From Bimastos eiseni (Eukaryota; Annelida; Clitellata; Crassiclitellata; Lumbricidae), in assembly GCA_959347315.1 (NCBI GenBank), contig OY365810.1, positions 9,023,647-9,087,646 of the forward strand: DNA of 64,000 nucleotides, in the 5' to 3' direction. The position numbers and the translations under genes are program-made. The notes beneath the pieces are model-generated. The model did no database searches. It was not told where the DNA came from and worked only from the letters and a program-made list of their open reading frames with translations. Positions 1-11,985 of the stretch are shown here, in pieces (positions within the stretch are counted from its first letter, which is position 1; each line of letters starts with the position of its first letter).

Positions 1-1083
1 TCTGAAGTGGATATTGAAGGGTTGAATTTCTCTTTCAGTCGCAGGTTTGCATTGTTCTTGCAATTCTACTGCTCTTGCAGATAAGTCAGAAAATGCGCAA
101 CATATATCGCTAGCTGATCCTTTGGCAATTATCTGCTGAGAGTGAGAATTGTAAGTTTCTAAACTAGATAGATATGTATCAATATAACCTGTTTCTATTT
201 GGATTTCTTTCAGTTTGCTTTGCCTTATCAAACATAGACCATGTATCAGAGAATGTGCATGCTCATCTGCAAGCTGTTTCACTACATCTTTTCTTGTTTT
301 TGTCTGGCATTCTATGGCTTCGACCATTTTTTGTATATCTTCCATTACTTTCATTAGTTCTGCCTTTTTCGCCTCAGCTTGAGTTCTGCATTCAATAATT
401 GCTTTTGCATTGCTTTCCATCTGTTTCTGAAAGACCTCCGCACATTTTTTAACATGAGAACCTTCATGATTCTTATGGCAGTCAATGAAGCAGATGGCAC
501 ATACAACTGTTTTACAATCAGCACAATATACATCCATAACTTTTTGCTCATGCAGTTCACAAACACTTGGTACTAGATCTGCAATAACGCTTAGGCCACC
601 ATCATTTTCATTTATATGCATCAATTTGTGATGCTTTGTCAATTTAAATTTTCTATGTTCATTGCAGCATTCTTCACACAACTTGCGTTTGCACTCAACA
701 CAGTATTTTTCAGCTGATGGAATTGCCTTAGCAGTTTCTTCAGTCTCATCCTCCAGACATGCATCACATAACGTTGTAACTGCTTGAGAAGAGGCTGAAA
801 TATTTTTCAGTTTCATCAGCTTCTCGATGAAGAAATTCTTAGGCAGTCCAGGAAATCCTTCCTTTGGAATCTTGAACATTCGTCTACAAATTGGGCAAGA
901 CATTTCATCTCCAGGCTTTTTGTCGTTTTTGACTCCAGTCTCTTGGATACATTTCATGCAGAATGTATGAATGCACGGCAATGCTTTCGGATTGGTGTAG
1001 ACTTCAGTGCATATGCAACACGTAGTAATATCATCGAGCTCTTCGTTTTTAATATTGCCACTGTCCAAATCTTTAGAAGCCAT
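1..1083 (-). CDS. TRIM-like protein: RING, two B-boxes, coiled coil (partial, runs off window)
   Basis: One open frame of 361 codons runs from an ATG at 1083 to the window edge with no stop, so the C-terminus is missing. A C3HC4 RING is visible (C22, C25, C37, H39, C42, C45, C63, C66), which predicts RING-type E3 ubiquitin ligase activity. B-box 1 follows at about residues 106-155 (begins C-D-A-C), B-box 2 at about 176-210 (begins C-E-L-H), then a long charged coiled coil at about 215-330. This is the TRIM/RBCC order. The NHL exons in the array suggest, but do not prove, that the missing end is an NHL propeller. The same frame extends upstream without an ATG, so the ATG at 1083, which begins M-A-S-K-D, is preferred. 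The exon is a paralog of the truncated RING copy at 18938-19312 (near identical) and of the B-box exon at 16160-16962 (more diverged). Confidence 0.88.
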   Translation of the reverse strand, partial: MASKDLDSGNIKNEELDDITTCCICTEVYTNPKALPCIHTFCMKCIQETGVKNDKKPGDEMSCPICRRMFKIPKEGFPGLPKNFFIEKLMKLKNISASSQAVTTLCDACLEDETEETAKAIPSAEKYCVECKRKLCEECCNEHRKFKLTKHHKLMHINENDGGLSVIADLVPSVCELHEQKVMDVYCADCKTVVCAICFIDCHKNHEGSHVKKCAEVFQKQMESNAKAIIECRTQAEAKKAELMKVMEDIQKMVEAIECQTKTRKDVVKQLADEHAHSLIHGLCLIRQSKLKEIQIETGYIDTYLSSLETYNSHSQQIIAKGSASDICCAFSDLSARAVELQEQCKPATEREIQPFNIHFR

Positions 1084-2445
1084 TTGATGTACTAGGTTCA
1101 CTGTAGTTCGCAAAATCGAAAGCACTTTCGATTTCACTACTGGTAGGGGTCGTTGGCAATCAAACGTAGGCTTACATGCTCTGAATGACTGTAGGCCTAT
1201 ACGTAGCAAGTTCGATAAGAAATTTAATTGGCATAAAAAGCGATCTCTAACAAATATTGTCTACCTGAACGCAGCTCTAAGTTCGATCGAAGTAAACAGT
1301 ATCAGCTGTAAAACAAACGCTTGAATATCTATAGTGGTATTATGGTATATCCTGATAGACCGCGATGTCGTGTTCTACTAAATATAACGCAACACTCTGT
1401 AGCATCCCTATTCGTAGCTCTGTAGGTCCTATTTATAGGTTGCTCTTTGATCTGTTGATATTGTATAGTAGATGAATGCTTATATAGCGCAAGACGCGGT
1501 AGATCCTCGCCCTGCAATTCGTCAGATGAATGCATTTATTTAAGTAATTTTAATGATAGCCATCTCCTCGGTTTGATCCTCCTTTCTGCATCTCTTGTTG
1601 TAATTCAGAGGCAGCTACCTTTTCGATTATGTCGACTCGATTTCTCTGTTATTTCAATGTTGAAGTCAACGCATAAAAAATTGTTTAACATTGACTGCTG
1701 TCATGTTCGATAAATCTGTGGTGACTGTGGATAGTAGCGAAATAGACATAAACGCATAATGTTATTGACGAAATAAGAGTCAAATAATCACTGACTTATA
1801 TAAACAGATAAAGCCACAATGAACAGCAGAAATGAAGAAGAAAAGACTCGCGGTGCGTCATGGGTGTCCACTCGATAATTCGAAAGTTCCATAGTCCGAA
1901 GGTACGATAGTCCGAAGATTCTATACTCCGCCATGAACTTAACTATAAGCTGGATTAATTGGTGAAAGGAATGTGTAAAACTGGGAGCTGCACTGAGTTG
2001 AAAGGAATCATGCCTAAGTGGAAGCCAGATAATTGAAAATAATGGTGCAATCCAGTTTATAACCAGACAATTCTTTTCATCAATCCAGATATTTCTTCAA
2101 TCCAGCTACTGTTAAAACCGAAATCTTATAACCAATCGACAGGACACCATGCAATGTTCGGAACTATCGAACCATCGGAATATCGAACCTTCGGACTATA
2201 GACACAGAACCGCGTCAAGTACATTGTCAAAGTCATCGACTAATAGATTATGGAATGGTGTTGCATTATTAAATGCTTTGTCCAATCAACGTTTGCGGGA
2301 ATAAGCACGCAAAACTGCGGTCTTCGTTTACGATTTTAGTCATTTACGTTTTTCAATTATCACTTTGAAAATCTACCGTTTAATCTTCGCATTTCCTCTG
2401 CGCGCACGATCATTAACTGTTCTTTCGCGACTTGCACTTCTTCTC
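716..2445. repeat. Segmental duplication, copy A
   Basis: This block is nearly identical, in direct orientation, to 18952-20672. It covers most of the RING exon, its 5' flank, the inverted-repeat element at 1864-2205 and part of a short coiled-coil exon. Small indels separate the copies (for example extra bases near 1384 in copy A and near 19890 in copy B). The left break falls inside the B-box-1 coding sequence. Beyond it the RING copy continues as an intact exon here but is interrupted in copy B. Apart from the RING exon, 1084-2445 shows no gene. Confidence 0.88.
1864..2205. repeat. Inverted-repeat element (MITE-like), copy 1
   Basis: Both ends are built from a degenerate unit of about 15 bases resembling GATAGTCCGAAGGTTC, repeated about three times in inverted orientation at the two ends. 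The interior contains a second pair of inverted motifs around AAGCTGGATTAATTG and CATCAATCCAG. Related copies lie at 20104-20428 and 43141-43410. No coding sequence is seen, so it looks non-autonomous. Confidence 0.7.
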
Positions 2446-4929
2446 TCTGTGCTTCTGTCGCCAAATGGGATTAGCCCCCGATCCCTTATTAATACTGTAG
2501 TCACTCTACATTGTCGACAAACAGTCGCTCGACTAAATACTTTGTAATTCAACTGCTGTAGTCTGCCTGCGATGACCATCTTGACCGCTTCTCAGCAAGT
2601 CCGACCTTGCCAGAATGATCAGTGTTTTATAGCTTCTGTCAAATCCTGATCATACTGTACTTGTAAGCAGGCTGCGGTTTGTCAGTGTGAGATTGTCTAA
2701 GGCTCCTCTATCCAATAGTGCTTCCTGTTAGAGCCTGGCATCATCACATCCCAGAGGAACAGCGATCGCGAGGTCGTCATCGTAAGACTGCAGCTGTGAG
2801 AGAAACTTGTGATGGGGAAGCAGAGCGAACGATCTTCAATGTCCACTTTTAATAAGAGCTCTAACTTATGTAAGCCCTATCTGGACATAGCATTTGCAAC
2901 ACTTAACCGCTCGAGCGAAAGCTACTCTCTTCTCCTTTCCTCCACGTTTGCAATCTCGTTCTGCATTATCTTATTATAACGTTCCAGGTTTGCGGAACCT
3001 GATATCTTGTAGCTCTTGTGAAGAAAGGAAGACTTATCATTGACTGACTCCTCACAATTTCCTGTCATACCGCTCTCACATCTAATTACATTGCACACAG
3101 ACCTTTAGGCCTACACAACCTTTTTTGCAAAAAGGAGCAATACAAATATTGCAGACATAGCGCAAAACAGGTTAATATTATTTCGTAGGTAATAAACACA
3201 TAGAGGATACAGTTCACTGTAACATACATATTGTGTGTAGGCTAAGACTGTAGACAGGGCTCAACCCTTGGGGCCGTCAACGTCACAGCTCCCCATTCCG
3301 ATTTACGCATATTCATGACCCGCCTTGCGGGCCAACCTGTCAGTTGAGTAATCTTGGAGGGTGGCCGACACGGCCATTAGAGTGACTTCGACCGATATAC
3401 AAACATGGATGTTCAATCAACCAACCAACACATGACGAATGCCTCTTCTACATCCTCCTTGAACATCGGCGAATATCCGGACGTGCGTCATCTTCCTCCA
3501 GTGAGGAACTACTCGTCTACACCGCACCCGTGTTTGCAAATAGACCTCGGCATTCGCCGCTCTACCCTTTCGGCGCAGCAAGGCTCACCGACAAATGGAA
3601 ATAAGTAATATATCTTTGGTTGAGGCACTCTTCAATGTGAATATTTAAAAACCATTGTGGGCTCGGGCTCAGAGGAGGATTTAACGGATTAAACCATCAA
3701 CAGAGCCCATGTTTATTCTGAGTGTAGGACAAAAGTCCCCCGGACAAAGCCCCCTTGGACAAAATCCCCGGACAATTGACTATATAACTGATTGATTAAC
3801 TAAATCACTGCATGCAACTCGTGAAAGATCCTCATGCATAATATTACGCCATGCTTTGCCCTCCATAAACCGAATAACAAAATTTATCCCTTACCAGACC
3901 CTAACATATAATTTATATACTAGTGTTTCAAATAGATAATTTAACTAGGTCAGCTGAAAATTCCGTCTGAAATCATTGACCCTACTCTACTAGAATCAGA
4001 TAATAATATAATCTACCAAAACTGGTTTGAATTACATGTAACTTTGTGTCATCGAAGCAGCACCCCATTGCAATTCTTGTATCAAGCTTAATAAGTGATG
4101 GTTAATTTGTTTAGTCAATGGTTTGGTCTCACACTGACTTCAATCCTTCATACTACCTGCTGGATGATGGAGAAAGGTGGTTACTGAAAAATGAAAGAAG
4201 AGGCTCAACACAGGGAGGAATGGCGTCATTGGACATATGAACCTGCCTGAAGATTGAGAACCAAAGAAGAGAGAGAGAGAGATGCAACATGCTTGCATTT
4301 CCTACAGGCAGAGTCGTGTTTTTCAGTGGTGAGCCACTCGATTTGGAATTACCTCCCTCTGACGCTCTGATCCATTCCTAGCCCTCTTTCTCATGAATTC
4401 CTCTCTCTTCTTAAGATTACTTTATTTCGCTGCGCTGAGGTTGGGAGCCCCTCTGATTAGTCACCTTGAAGAAGCGCTATACATAAATTCTAGTATTGAA
4501 TGAATGAGAGACTTGAATTGGTCTTCGGTGGAATAAACACGTGTTTATGCAATTACTTACAAAGCATATACATGTACAGAAGGCCTACCGCCAGCGCTAC
4601 AGTATGGTGCATGTATAATCTAACCATAACTCACTAAAATATGTTGCTATAAAGTCTTCCCTAGAATCTCAGCCAAAAATTTTTTAAACAGGCTTATGAC
4701 TACTTTTAAACAGCCCCGGATAACTAAAGAGCTGCTATAATCAACTAGAATTGTTATATCTAAGACATTTACATGTATATAATATTATGAGACAACACTG
4801 GCGAATGAGGCCAAATAAACAGTATATAGAAACACATTTTAAAGTACTGTCACAAAAGCCGAACCTAATGTCCTAAAATAGACTTGTTGCCTTTTTGAAC
4901 CTTTAATAACACGGGTCAGAAAGGATAAA
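2446..4929. other. Non-coding stretch with repeat fragments
   Basis: No convincing exon is seen on either strand. A segment at about 3080-3175 is nearly identical to 23385-23477. A short open frame at 3405-3608 (67 codons) matches nothing I recognise. A short GA run lies near 4268. Confidence 0.5.
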
Positions 4930-4983
4930 ACAAGAAGTCTAATGGTAATCGTAATCACATAACTTATAAAGTACCACTGGAAT
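4930..4983. repeat. Inverted repeat arm, left
   Basis: The reverse complement of this 54-base segment matches 6249-6302 with only about three differences. The pair brackets the NHL exon at 5252-6153. The segment is also the start of an interspersed repeat that continues to about 5040 and recurs at about 53143-53250. Confidence 0.75.
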
Positions 4984-5040
4984 GCATCAGCTTATTCACG
5001 GGCGCTGCATCGAATCAGCGAAGTTGTCCAAAGGCTAATC
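4940..5040 (+). repeat. Short interspersed repeat (SINE-like)
   Basis: The segment shares a run around GTAATCGTAAT, ACTTATAAAG and GCATCAGCTTATT plus GGCGCTGCATC with 53143-53250. A shorter match (CAGCTTATTCACAGGC) lies at 33635-33652. The family is unrecognised. Confidence 0.55.
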
Positions 5041-5251
5041 AGTGTGCGGTCAGCGTCTGCATGGTTTCCAAACGGTTGTGGGAGGTAGAGTAGGCAGAGG
5101 GTGTCGTTTGGTCGAAGACTTAAAGGTAGGTGAACTTGAGTATAGAGATGGAAAAATTAGGCTACAATACACGTATGTTCTATTGATTAAAAAGGATATT
5201 TAGTTAATGACCGATTTCAATCCTGACTACTTTTTGTCATAACAAAATATT

Positions 5252-6153
5252 CTATGGTTTCACAAATCGTTTAAAATCATAAATCAAAATTCTTCCGTTG
5301 GTGGATATTTGCTTCTCAGAATCCCATTCGTTGTCAGCCACAAACAGTCGACCATTTGACTCATCCAGAAGAACCCTATTTGAGTTTCGTAATCCGTGTT
5401 TTTCTTCTTTTGTAAGAATTTCTCTATTTAATTCCAAATCTGAATCCAATAGCAAAACTCGGCTGTTCAGGTAATCAGCAACCATCACAAATCCATTTCC
5501 ATCGACAGACAAGTAGACTGGAGAATTAATTTGTCCGATGCAAGATCCACATTTTCCACCGAATGACTTCTTAGGCATTCCATCCGCATTCACCACACAC
5601 ACTCTATGCAGTTCATCTTCTCTTGCGCCATGACAAATCACAAAATTACCATTGGACAGTTTTATGGCATGCCATGGACGACTAATATGTGCATATGTAG
5701 ATAGGAGAAATACTTCTCGGATTAACTGCCCATCTGGTGAATACTCATTTAATTTGTTTTTCTCAAAGACGGTTAATATCACAGTCCCTTCATCTGTAAC
5801 AGACAGACGACCAAAACTGTCTCCTACTGACCACTTCTTTAGTAATTTTCCACCTGGATCAATTCTCAATATTTTCTCGGACTGAACATCGTCTTTGTTA
5901 TCGATAATATAGAGACATTTATTTCTGTTGCATGATCTTATATCCAAAGGATTAATTAATTCCTTCAAAATCCATCGATTACTGAAACTGAATTCCATTG
6001 AATAATAAATTTCAACTTCTGAGCTGTGATCACTCACAACAAACAATTCCTTGTTTAAGATCGTCAAACCTCTGATCGTTGACTTTCCATGTCCAGAAGA
6101 TTTTAGTCTAATTGCATGAATCAAGACTGGATCATAATTATACCCAAGTTGAT
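5252..6153 (-). CDS. NHL-repeat beta-propeller terminal exon
   Basis: The frame of about 300 codons starts after a TTTTCAG acceptor (AG at 6155-6154, phase 1) and ends at a stop at 5252. Repeated NHL-like blades are visible: short strands followed by V-x-D or I-D-P turns and motifs such as V-Y-L-S-V-D-G-N-G-F-V-M-V-A-D and N-S-R-V-L-L-L-D. This matches the C-terminal propeller of TRIM-NHL proteins, which binds RNA or protein partners in characterised members. It should be the 3' exon of a minus-strand gene, but the nearest upstream NHL-type exon (9938-9434) is broken and the RING exon at 1083 lies downstream, so its partner exons are unclear. It is flanked by inverted repeats at 4930 and 6249. 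Confidence 0.8.
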
Positions 6154-6248
6154 CTGAAAATATAAGAACAGTTGTTAATTCATTAATTAGCAAATAATTA
6201 TTTTTAACAACCATGGGCAAAACCCCGACGTCAAGCCGACTATGATGA

Positions 6249-6302
6249 ATTCCAGTGGCACTTTATAAGTTATGTAATTACGATTACGATTAGACTTCTT
6301 GT
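6249..6302. repeat. Inverted repeat arm, right
   Basis: This is the reverse-complement partner of 4930-4983, with about 94 percent match by eye. The spacer of about 1.27 kb contains the whole NHL exon. Confidence 0.75.
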
Positions 6303-9300
6303 GTTTTGTCTGTGCTCATATACTATGAGTCTATGACCAAAAAGACTTCTGTAGTGCCACCATATTAACGCACAGAGCTCCAGACGTTGAATCACAGAGA
6401 CAAATCGAACATCAGGTCAAATCCAGAGTCAGTCCTAAGTGATAGAAAGACAGCCGACATAACAGCATATGAATCGCTAGAATCGGAGTCAATAACTTTG
6501 AAGTGGGCGACAGCCACTATATATAGTAATGAAGAATTGCCACATGTAGACTTACAAACAAACAGCGAAACAGGCAAGACTAGTTCGACCGCAGAGTGCG
6601 GCACAAAATTCGTCTACTCTAATTATGACAGAAGGAATAATTATTTTATGAACATTTGACATTCAAGTAGTTAAACGATATCCCGTGGATTCTGTGACCG
6701 CTGACGTCTAACTTTGAGGGAACTAGCTTTTACGGTACCGTAGGGTAAGTAAGTGCATTTTGCCACTTCTACGTGAGATACGAGGCTGGGGAGCAATAAT
6801 CCATGCATGCAGACAACGTCGCGACTGCGCTCATGACATGCCAATGACGTGAATTACGTAGAATGTCATGAAATCCCTATTTGATTTAAATATAGATTGT
6901 ACAATTGTCATGTATTGTACATTGTACAGGAAATACCAGCAACGCCGCTTGCAGTTCAGCAGTGCCAGTCCCAAGCGTGAATATAGGAGGAGACGACGAT
7001 GATGATCATTGTTATTACAAAGTGTAGTAAAATTGCCACTATCACCAGAAGGAAATTGCGCAGCAACGGAATTATGATTTTACTAGCTGGTGTATCCAAC
7101 GTTGCCTGGGTTAAGAAATATGGAGAATGGAACTGGACTTGACCACTGGATATCCTTCCACAGGTGTGTCTGTCTTTCGCCTCGCACCTCGGAACCTGTG
7201 AGTACAGTAGTGACTCCTGGCGACTGAGAAGGAAACTTTCCTTTTATGTGACCTTCTTGGGGTAGTAGTCCAGAGACAGGTTTTTTGCCCTGGAGACCAG
7301 GAAGACGGCGGCCGCGGGATACATGAACCTCTCAAGTGCGTGTTCCAGGTGTTTTCGAGCCAAAGGTGAAGGTTACGAGTCAATAACTCTAAAACTGAGC
7401 AAATGCATAGCCGGACAGACAGGCGAACGGAATCTTTTCTTTATATATTTAGATTTGGCCGAGTGTCGCAGATTTATTTTCGTTCAAAACTGCGCTGTTT
7501 CGTAAAACATGAACAATATTGTTTAGTCCACAGTTGGTATCATGGCAAATTCCTCTCGAGGTCGGTTTCTCGTAATCATGAGCACAGTAACTAAATGGAA
7601 GCGAATGAGCAAATGACTATTTCTCGACGAGCCAGTGGATTTGGTAAAAATTTGTTTCAAACGCAACGTATAGCGTTCGTTAAAGGAACCTTGTGTAGGT
7701 AATGTACCGTTATTTGGGGTTTTTGGCTGCAACGCGTTTGCGCCGCTCCTGCCAGGGCATCACGTTGCCACATGTCTACGCAGCGTCTACCTCGTCTGTC
7801 GTGTCTGCTCGTCTCCCCTACGTTGCCACGTCTACCGCGTCTGCCGAGTCTTCACTCGGTCGCAACGTCTCCGTCGCGTTCCCACCACGTCTGCTATGGC
7901 ATGTATGGAACGCACCAGCAACCTGGCAACCGCAGCAACAGTCCAATTTTCATGATCCGACCCATCGGTAATGGCCTCGACCCGACTTCTCGAATCAAAT
8001 TTCCGACCGGACCCGACACATGACGTGCATGACCCTACCCAATCCGAACCGACCTGACCCGCCTATAATGCTACTTTTCCTAATATTTGTTATCGTCAAA
8101 TTCTAGTGTAGTCAAAACGCAAAACAGTCAGACCGCCATAATATTGACATGAACGAGACGAGAACGTATCAGGGAAAGTACCCTCGTTTATACCAGTTTC
8201 CCTTAAACTTACTTTTTCCACAAATATATTCAAAAGAATTTCAACTATTACTAGGTACGTTAGAGTCCGGCCCGCATATCCCAGCGTTGAATCGTAAGTT
8301 AACTCACACGCTTGTAGTCAATGTTTAACCTTTTTTAAATTCAGGAAAAATTGTTCTATGCGATAGCTTGAGCCGAGTTTGACGTTAAAAGGAACAGGCC
8401 CTAAGTTTTCGCTCTAATTCCTAAGCCTTGTTCATTGTTTTTTATTGTAATTGAGTAACACCAAGGTCCGATGTCTACCGCGGTCGGTAAAAGCGATGCT
8501 GCCTTATGTAAGAGATTTTAATCTCAGGCTTGTTCGGTCTTTGCACAGGAGGTCATAGAATCGGGCACTTAAGCGGACCTACATTGTATAGGAAATCAAG
8601 TCGGTCCACAGACCGTAAGGGGCGGGAAGAAACAGCGGCCTGCGCATAAAACGATAATTAGGAACCAGTTCTCTTTGAGTTCTTAAGACAAATATAATTA
8701 TGCATTTGATACGACAGTCAAAGAGAAGCCAAACAAGACACGAGTCATTTAGCATAATTTGTGGGGAGTAATGGCGACGAACAATGAGTTTTTAAAAAAA
8801 ATTGAAGGAAAGATGAGCGAGCCTCAGGATGTCCAGCAGTGAATTGCAGCAGTCGATGAGACACCAGATGTAGGCATGAATTATGGTTGTTAACACAGTT
8901 GAGGACATATAATTATATCTTCTCTTTTTACTCTTACATGTATGAGCCTCGGGTGATAGTACAAGCGGTCTCGATAAGTCTTGAGTTAATTGTCTTAAAT
9001 TCTGGTGCTATGAACAAAAACCGGAAGCTATGTAAAACGGTTTTTCTGGTTAACGCGTGAGCCAAGTAACACTGAATTCATATCGATCTTATTAAAGTGC
9101 AAAAAATTTTGAGACAGAACCTGAAATTGTGAAGTTTGCGTTTAAGCAATTGGAAGCTTTTGACAAACAATAGCAATGACGCTGATGTAAAGCCACCATA
9201 ACCGAAGCGATCGGAACAACTTCGAGTTTCTCAGGGTGAGTAAGGTTATGTCGCAAATTTATAATTTCGTTTGGTATTTGGTAAAGAATTTGCTTGTTTA

Positions 9301-9433
9301 AAGTCGTCTAGAAGATTTCAGACATGTCTAAAAGAGCTTTCTTTATGCTACTCAGAAGATAATAGGCTGACGAAAAGATATATAAAATATAAAGCAGTAT
9401 TAGAAAAATTGTTCTTGGGAATTAGTACTACAT
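6303..9433. other. Non-coding stretch
   Basis: No gene is recognised. A weak relative of the 13641-13744 repeat arm lies at about 6478-6530. The segment 7770-7900 is rich in loosely repeated GTCTACC/CGTCTGC motifs. The segment 7945-8310 is a diverged copy of 11718-11985. The short frames here lack splice or domain support. Confidence 0.45.
7945..8310 (+). repeat. Interspersed repeat with CCGACCCGA-rich head, copy 1
   Basis: It begins with degenerate CCGACC/CCGAC motifs and ends with a segment containing GAGTCCGGCCCGCAT and CCAGCGTTG. The same order of motifs recurs at 11718-11985, in direct orientation. No coding potential is seen. Confidence 0.55.
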
Positions 9434-9938
9434 TCAATTAACATTGAACAGTTTTATGGCATGCCGTGGATGTATAATATGTTCAGTAGATAGAAGAAAT
9501 ATTTCTCTGACCAATTGTCCATCTGGTGAATACTCATTTAATTTGTTTTTCATGTAAATGGGTAAAAGCACAGACCCTTCGCTTGTAACAGATAGACTTA
9601 ATCCATCATCTCTTCCTGCTGACCACTTCTTTATTAAATTTCCATTTGGATCAACTCTCAAGATTTCCATAGGCTCAAAAATGCTTCTGCGATTGATGAT
9701 ATAGAGACATTTATTTTTGTTGTATGATACCACGTCCAATGGACTAGATAATCCAATCAAATCCCATTGTCGACTGAAACGTAATTCCATCGTATCATAA
9801 ATTTTAACTAATGTAGACTCGTCAATCAAAACAAACAACTCATTGTGTAAAATCGCCGCAAATGCAAAGATCGCGTCTTTTGCGGCTTTTGCTCCATTGT
9901 ATGAGCCAAAATTGGATCCGATATGTATTTAAGTTGAT
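9434..9938 (-). pseudogene. Truncated NHL-propeller exon
   Basis: The acceptor (AG at 9940-9939) and the first codons match the intact NHL exons (D-Q-L-K-Y, S-D-P). The frame then shifts near 9830-9860, and the downstream part is readable only in a second frame (E-L-F-V-L through H-A-I-K-L). Homology ends abruptly at 9434, after about half the propeller. It is a decayed member of the tandem NHL array. Confidence 0.75.
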
Positions 9939-11232
9939 CTGAAAATAAACGAAAGGCTGTTAATTATTTAATTCTCTTGCGCTACACCGACATTATTGTT
10001 AACAGGCTACAAATCTCGATCGTTGTGGTATCGTCGGTGTTGATGGTAGGAAACTAAGCGACACGCCTCTTATCCAAAGCTTATATTTTGCATTTCAAGT
10101 GGCGCTTTTGAAGTATGGAGATAATTTTTTCGATTTAAAAGTCTCCGCTTACCCTGATTTCATTTGCCCAATATTATTTTAATTATTTTGTGTTACTCGC
10201 TGCCTATTGACCGCATTTCATCGAATTCGATAATATAATGACATTTCTTCAAAGCCATTATTGCATCTATACACGACAACACGTATCACAATTAGGCCTA
10301 GGCCCTACATGTATGTAGTCCTTTTGTACCAGGTCCGTGTAGGCCCTTTAGACACATTTTGGTAATCATTGCAACAAAATAGCAAATGGCGTGGGAATAT
10401 TTAGGGATGAGCTCTGCATATTCCTCGTTTTCAAAAGCCTAAGCGCCGAGGATCGTGTAATATGCAGAGTCCTCGTTATAGAGAGGGGTAGTTGCGCTAT
10501 ATAATTGTAGTATGATGTAGGCTCTTTGTATAGTGCATCCTTTCCAGTTGTTGTTGTGGTCGCTTCCGTTGAAAAAGTTGGGTTTCTTGTGGTTTGCAAT
10601 TTACGAATTTTATCCAGTAAAATTGCGCCATAGGCCCAAGCATCCATGGAAGGGAGCATGTGGATAGGACCTGGACACGGGCGAGGAAGGTTTTGAACCC
10701 CATCTGGCAGTAACTTCGCCTGATCGAGAAGTTAGAGAAACTCCGGCTTGATCATTGCGCTTTCGGCCGCCATTTGCATTATAGAGGTTGTGACTGAGTA
10801 ATAGTTGATCGGTCACGGGCACAAGAGTTTAGCGATAGTTAATAAGTTTGAGATGTCTTTATAGCGGCCAGTAAATAGCTACGAAAATTAATATGGCGCC
10901 GAAGTATTGCGAAGATTAATTGACTTTTGTGTAGTTCAATGTGTACATGTCACAGTGAGCCACCTTGAACAATTGTCTGGCATTAGTTGATTTGTAGTGA
11001 CGCCTTTTCTTAAGTTAAGAGATAGAAGTGTATCTCTGCATATTATTTCGTTCTGACAGGAAGTTTTTGATAATTGTAATAAAGCGGCCTTTGATTTAAT
11101 TGGCTATCTGAAGGCGTCGTCATAATTAACAGTATAGGCCTCACTAAGTCTTGCAATTTGCCCTATGTAAAGTAGCGCGTTTGTATTGCACCGTCGTCAT
11201 CTTTATCTCGTCCAATTATCGCCTAGTTTAGC
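9939..11232. other. Non-coding stretch, paralogous to 13.6-13.9 kb
   Basis: The DNA just upstream of this NHL exon (about 10080-10290) resembles 13780-13920, upstream of the NHL exon at 13581: both carry ATTGCATCT followed by CG/CACGACAAC-like sequence. This shows that whole gene pieces were duplicated. No further exon is supported. Confidence 0.45.
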
Positions 11233-11608
11233 CTAGAGTCTGTCGAATGAAAAATAAGAACCCTGACGGTGAAGAGGGACCCATCGTCGTCCTCTGCCCG
11301 AGGAACCGCGGATGGAGGCATAGAAGAAGATTATATGGATCTTGAAGTCACTTTCAAGATGGCGTCGAGCGAAGGTTCGACGGCGCCGTCGACCATATTT
11401 CGCTTTCTCCTTATCCAGTTCTTCTTTCAAAGTCTTAATAGTCTACAATTCCTTACTAATACTGATTGTGAGCTGCTCGTTTGATAGGTGCAAACTTTTT
11501 TTTCTATTCGCTCGATTTCAGTTTCTTTTCTCAGGAGGTCAATTTCGTTAATCTTTTCATCTAATAGACTCTGTTTAGTTCTTTTCCTTGTCTTTGAGTC
11601 GCCATCTT
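11233..11608 (-). pseudogene. Decayed coiled-coil exon (TRIM-NHL family)
   Basis: After a TTTCTTTCAG acceptor (AG at 11610-11609) the sequence reads E-D-G-D-S-K and continues very like the intact exon at 15867-15322. A frameshift at an A-run near 11515 and a stop codon then break it, and the remaining part loses homology near 11390. It is probably the remnant of the gene unit whose propeller is the broken exon at 9434-9938. Confidence 0.7.
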
Positions 11609-11646
11609 CTGAAAGAAAATGGACAACTTGTTCCTCTCGATGTTAT

Positions 11647-11688
11647 TTTATATATATATATATATATATACATATATACATATATATC
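11647..11688. repeat. (TA)n microsatellite
   Basis: A nearly pure TA dinucleotide run with two CATATA interruptions. Confidence 0.9.
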
Positions 11689-11717
11689 AGAGTTGAGAGT
11701 TGTCCGTGGGTCCGATT

Positions 11718-11985
11718 TTCATGACGCGACTCAACCCGACTCATTGAAAATGGACCGGATCCAACCTGACCCGACTTCAAAAAGCCAAATATCTGACCCG
11801 ACCCGATACAATCCATGACGTACATGATCCGACTCAATCCGACCCGCCTTCGTTTATTCCATTTATTACTTCCTAAACTCACGTTCTCCATAGACATGAA
11901 AAGGAATTCCTTATATTATAAGGTGCGTAAGAGTCCAGTCCGCATGTTCCAGCGTTGCCTCCTCACCTCAAACGTGTGCGTGAGT
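11718..11985 (+). repeat. Interspersed repeat with CCGACCCGA-rich head, copy 2
   Basis: Diverged copy of 7945-8310. It keeps the CGACCCGA-type head, the ATGACGTACATGATCCGAC segment and the tail with GAGTCCAGTCCGCATGTTCC. Confidence 0.55.

Noticed and set aside
7111..8023. Several overlapping short frames
   Set aside because: Composition follows the GTCTACC-rich and CCGACC-rich repeats rather than protein-like codon use.
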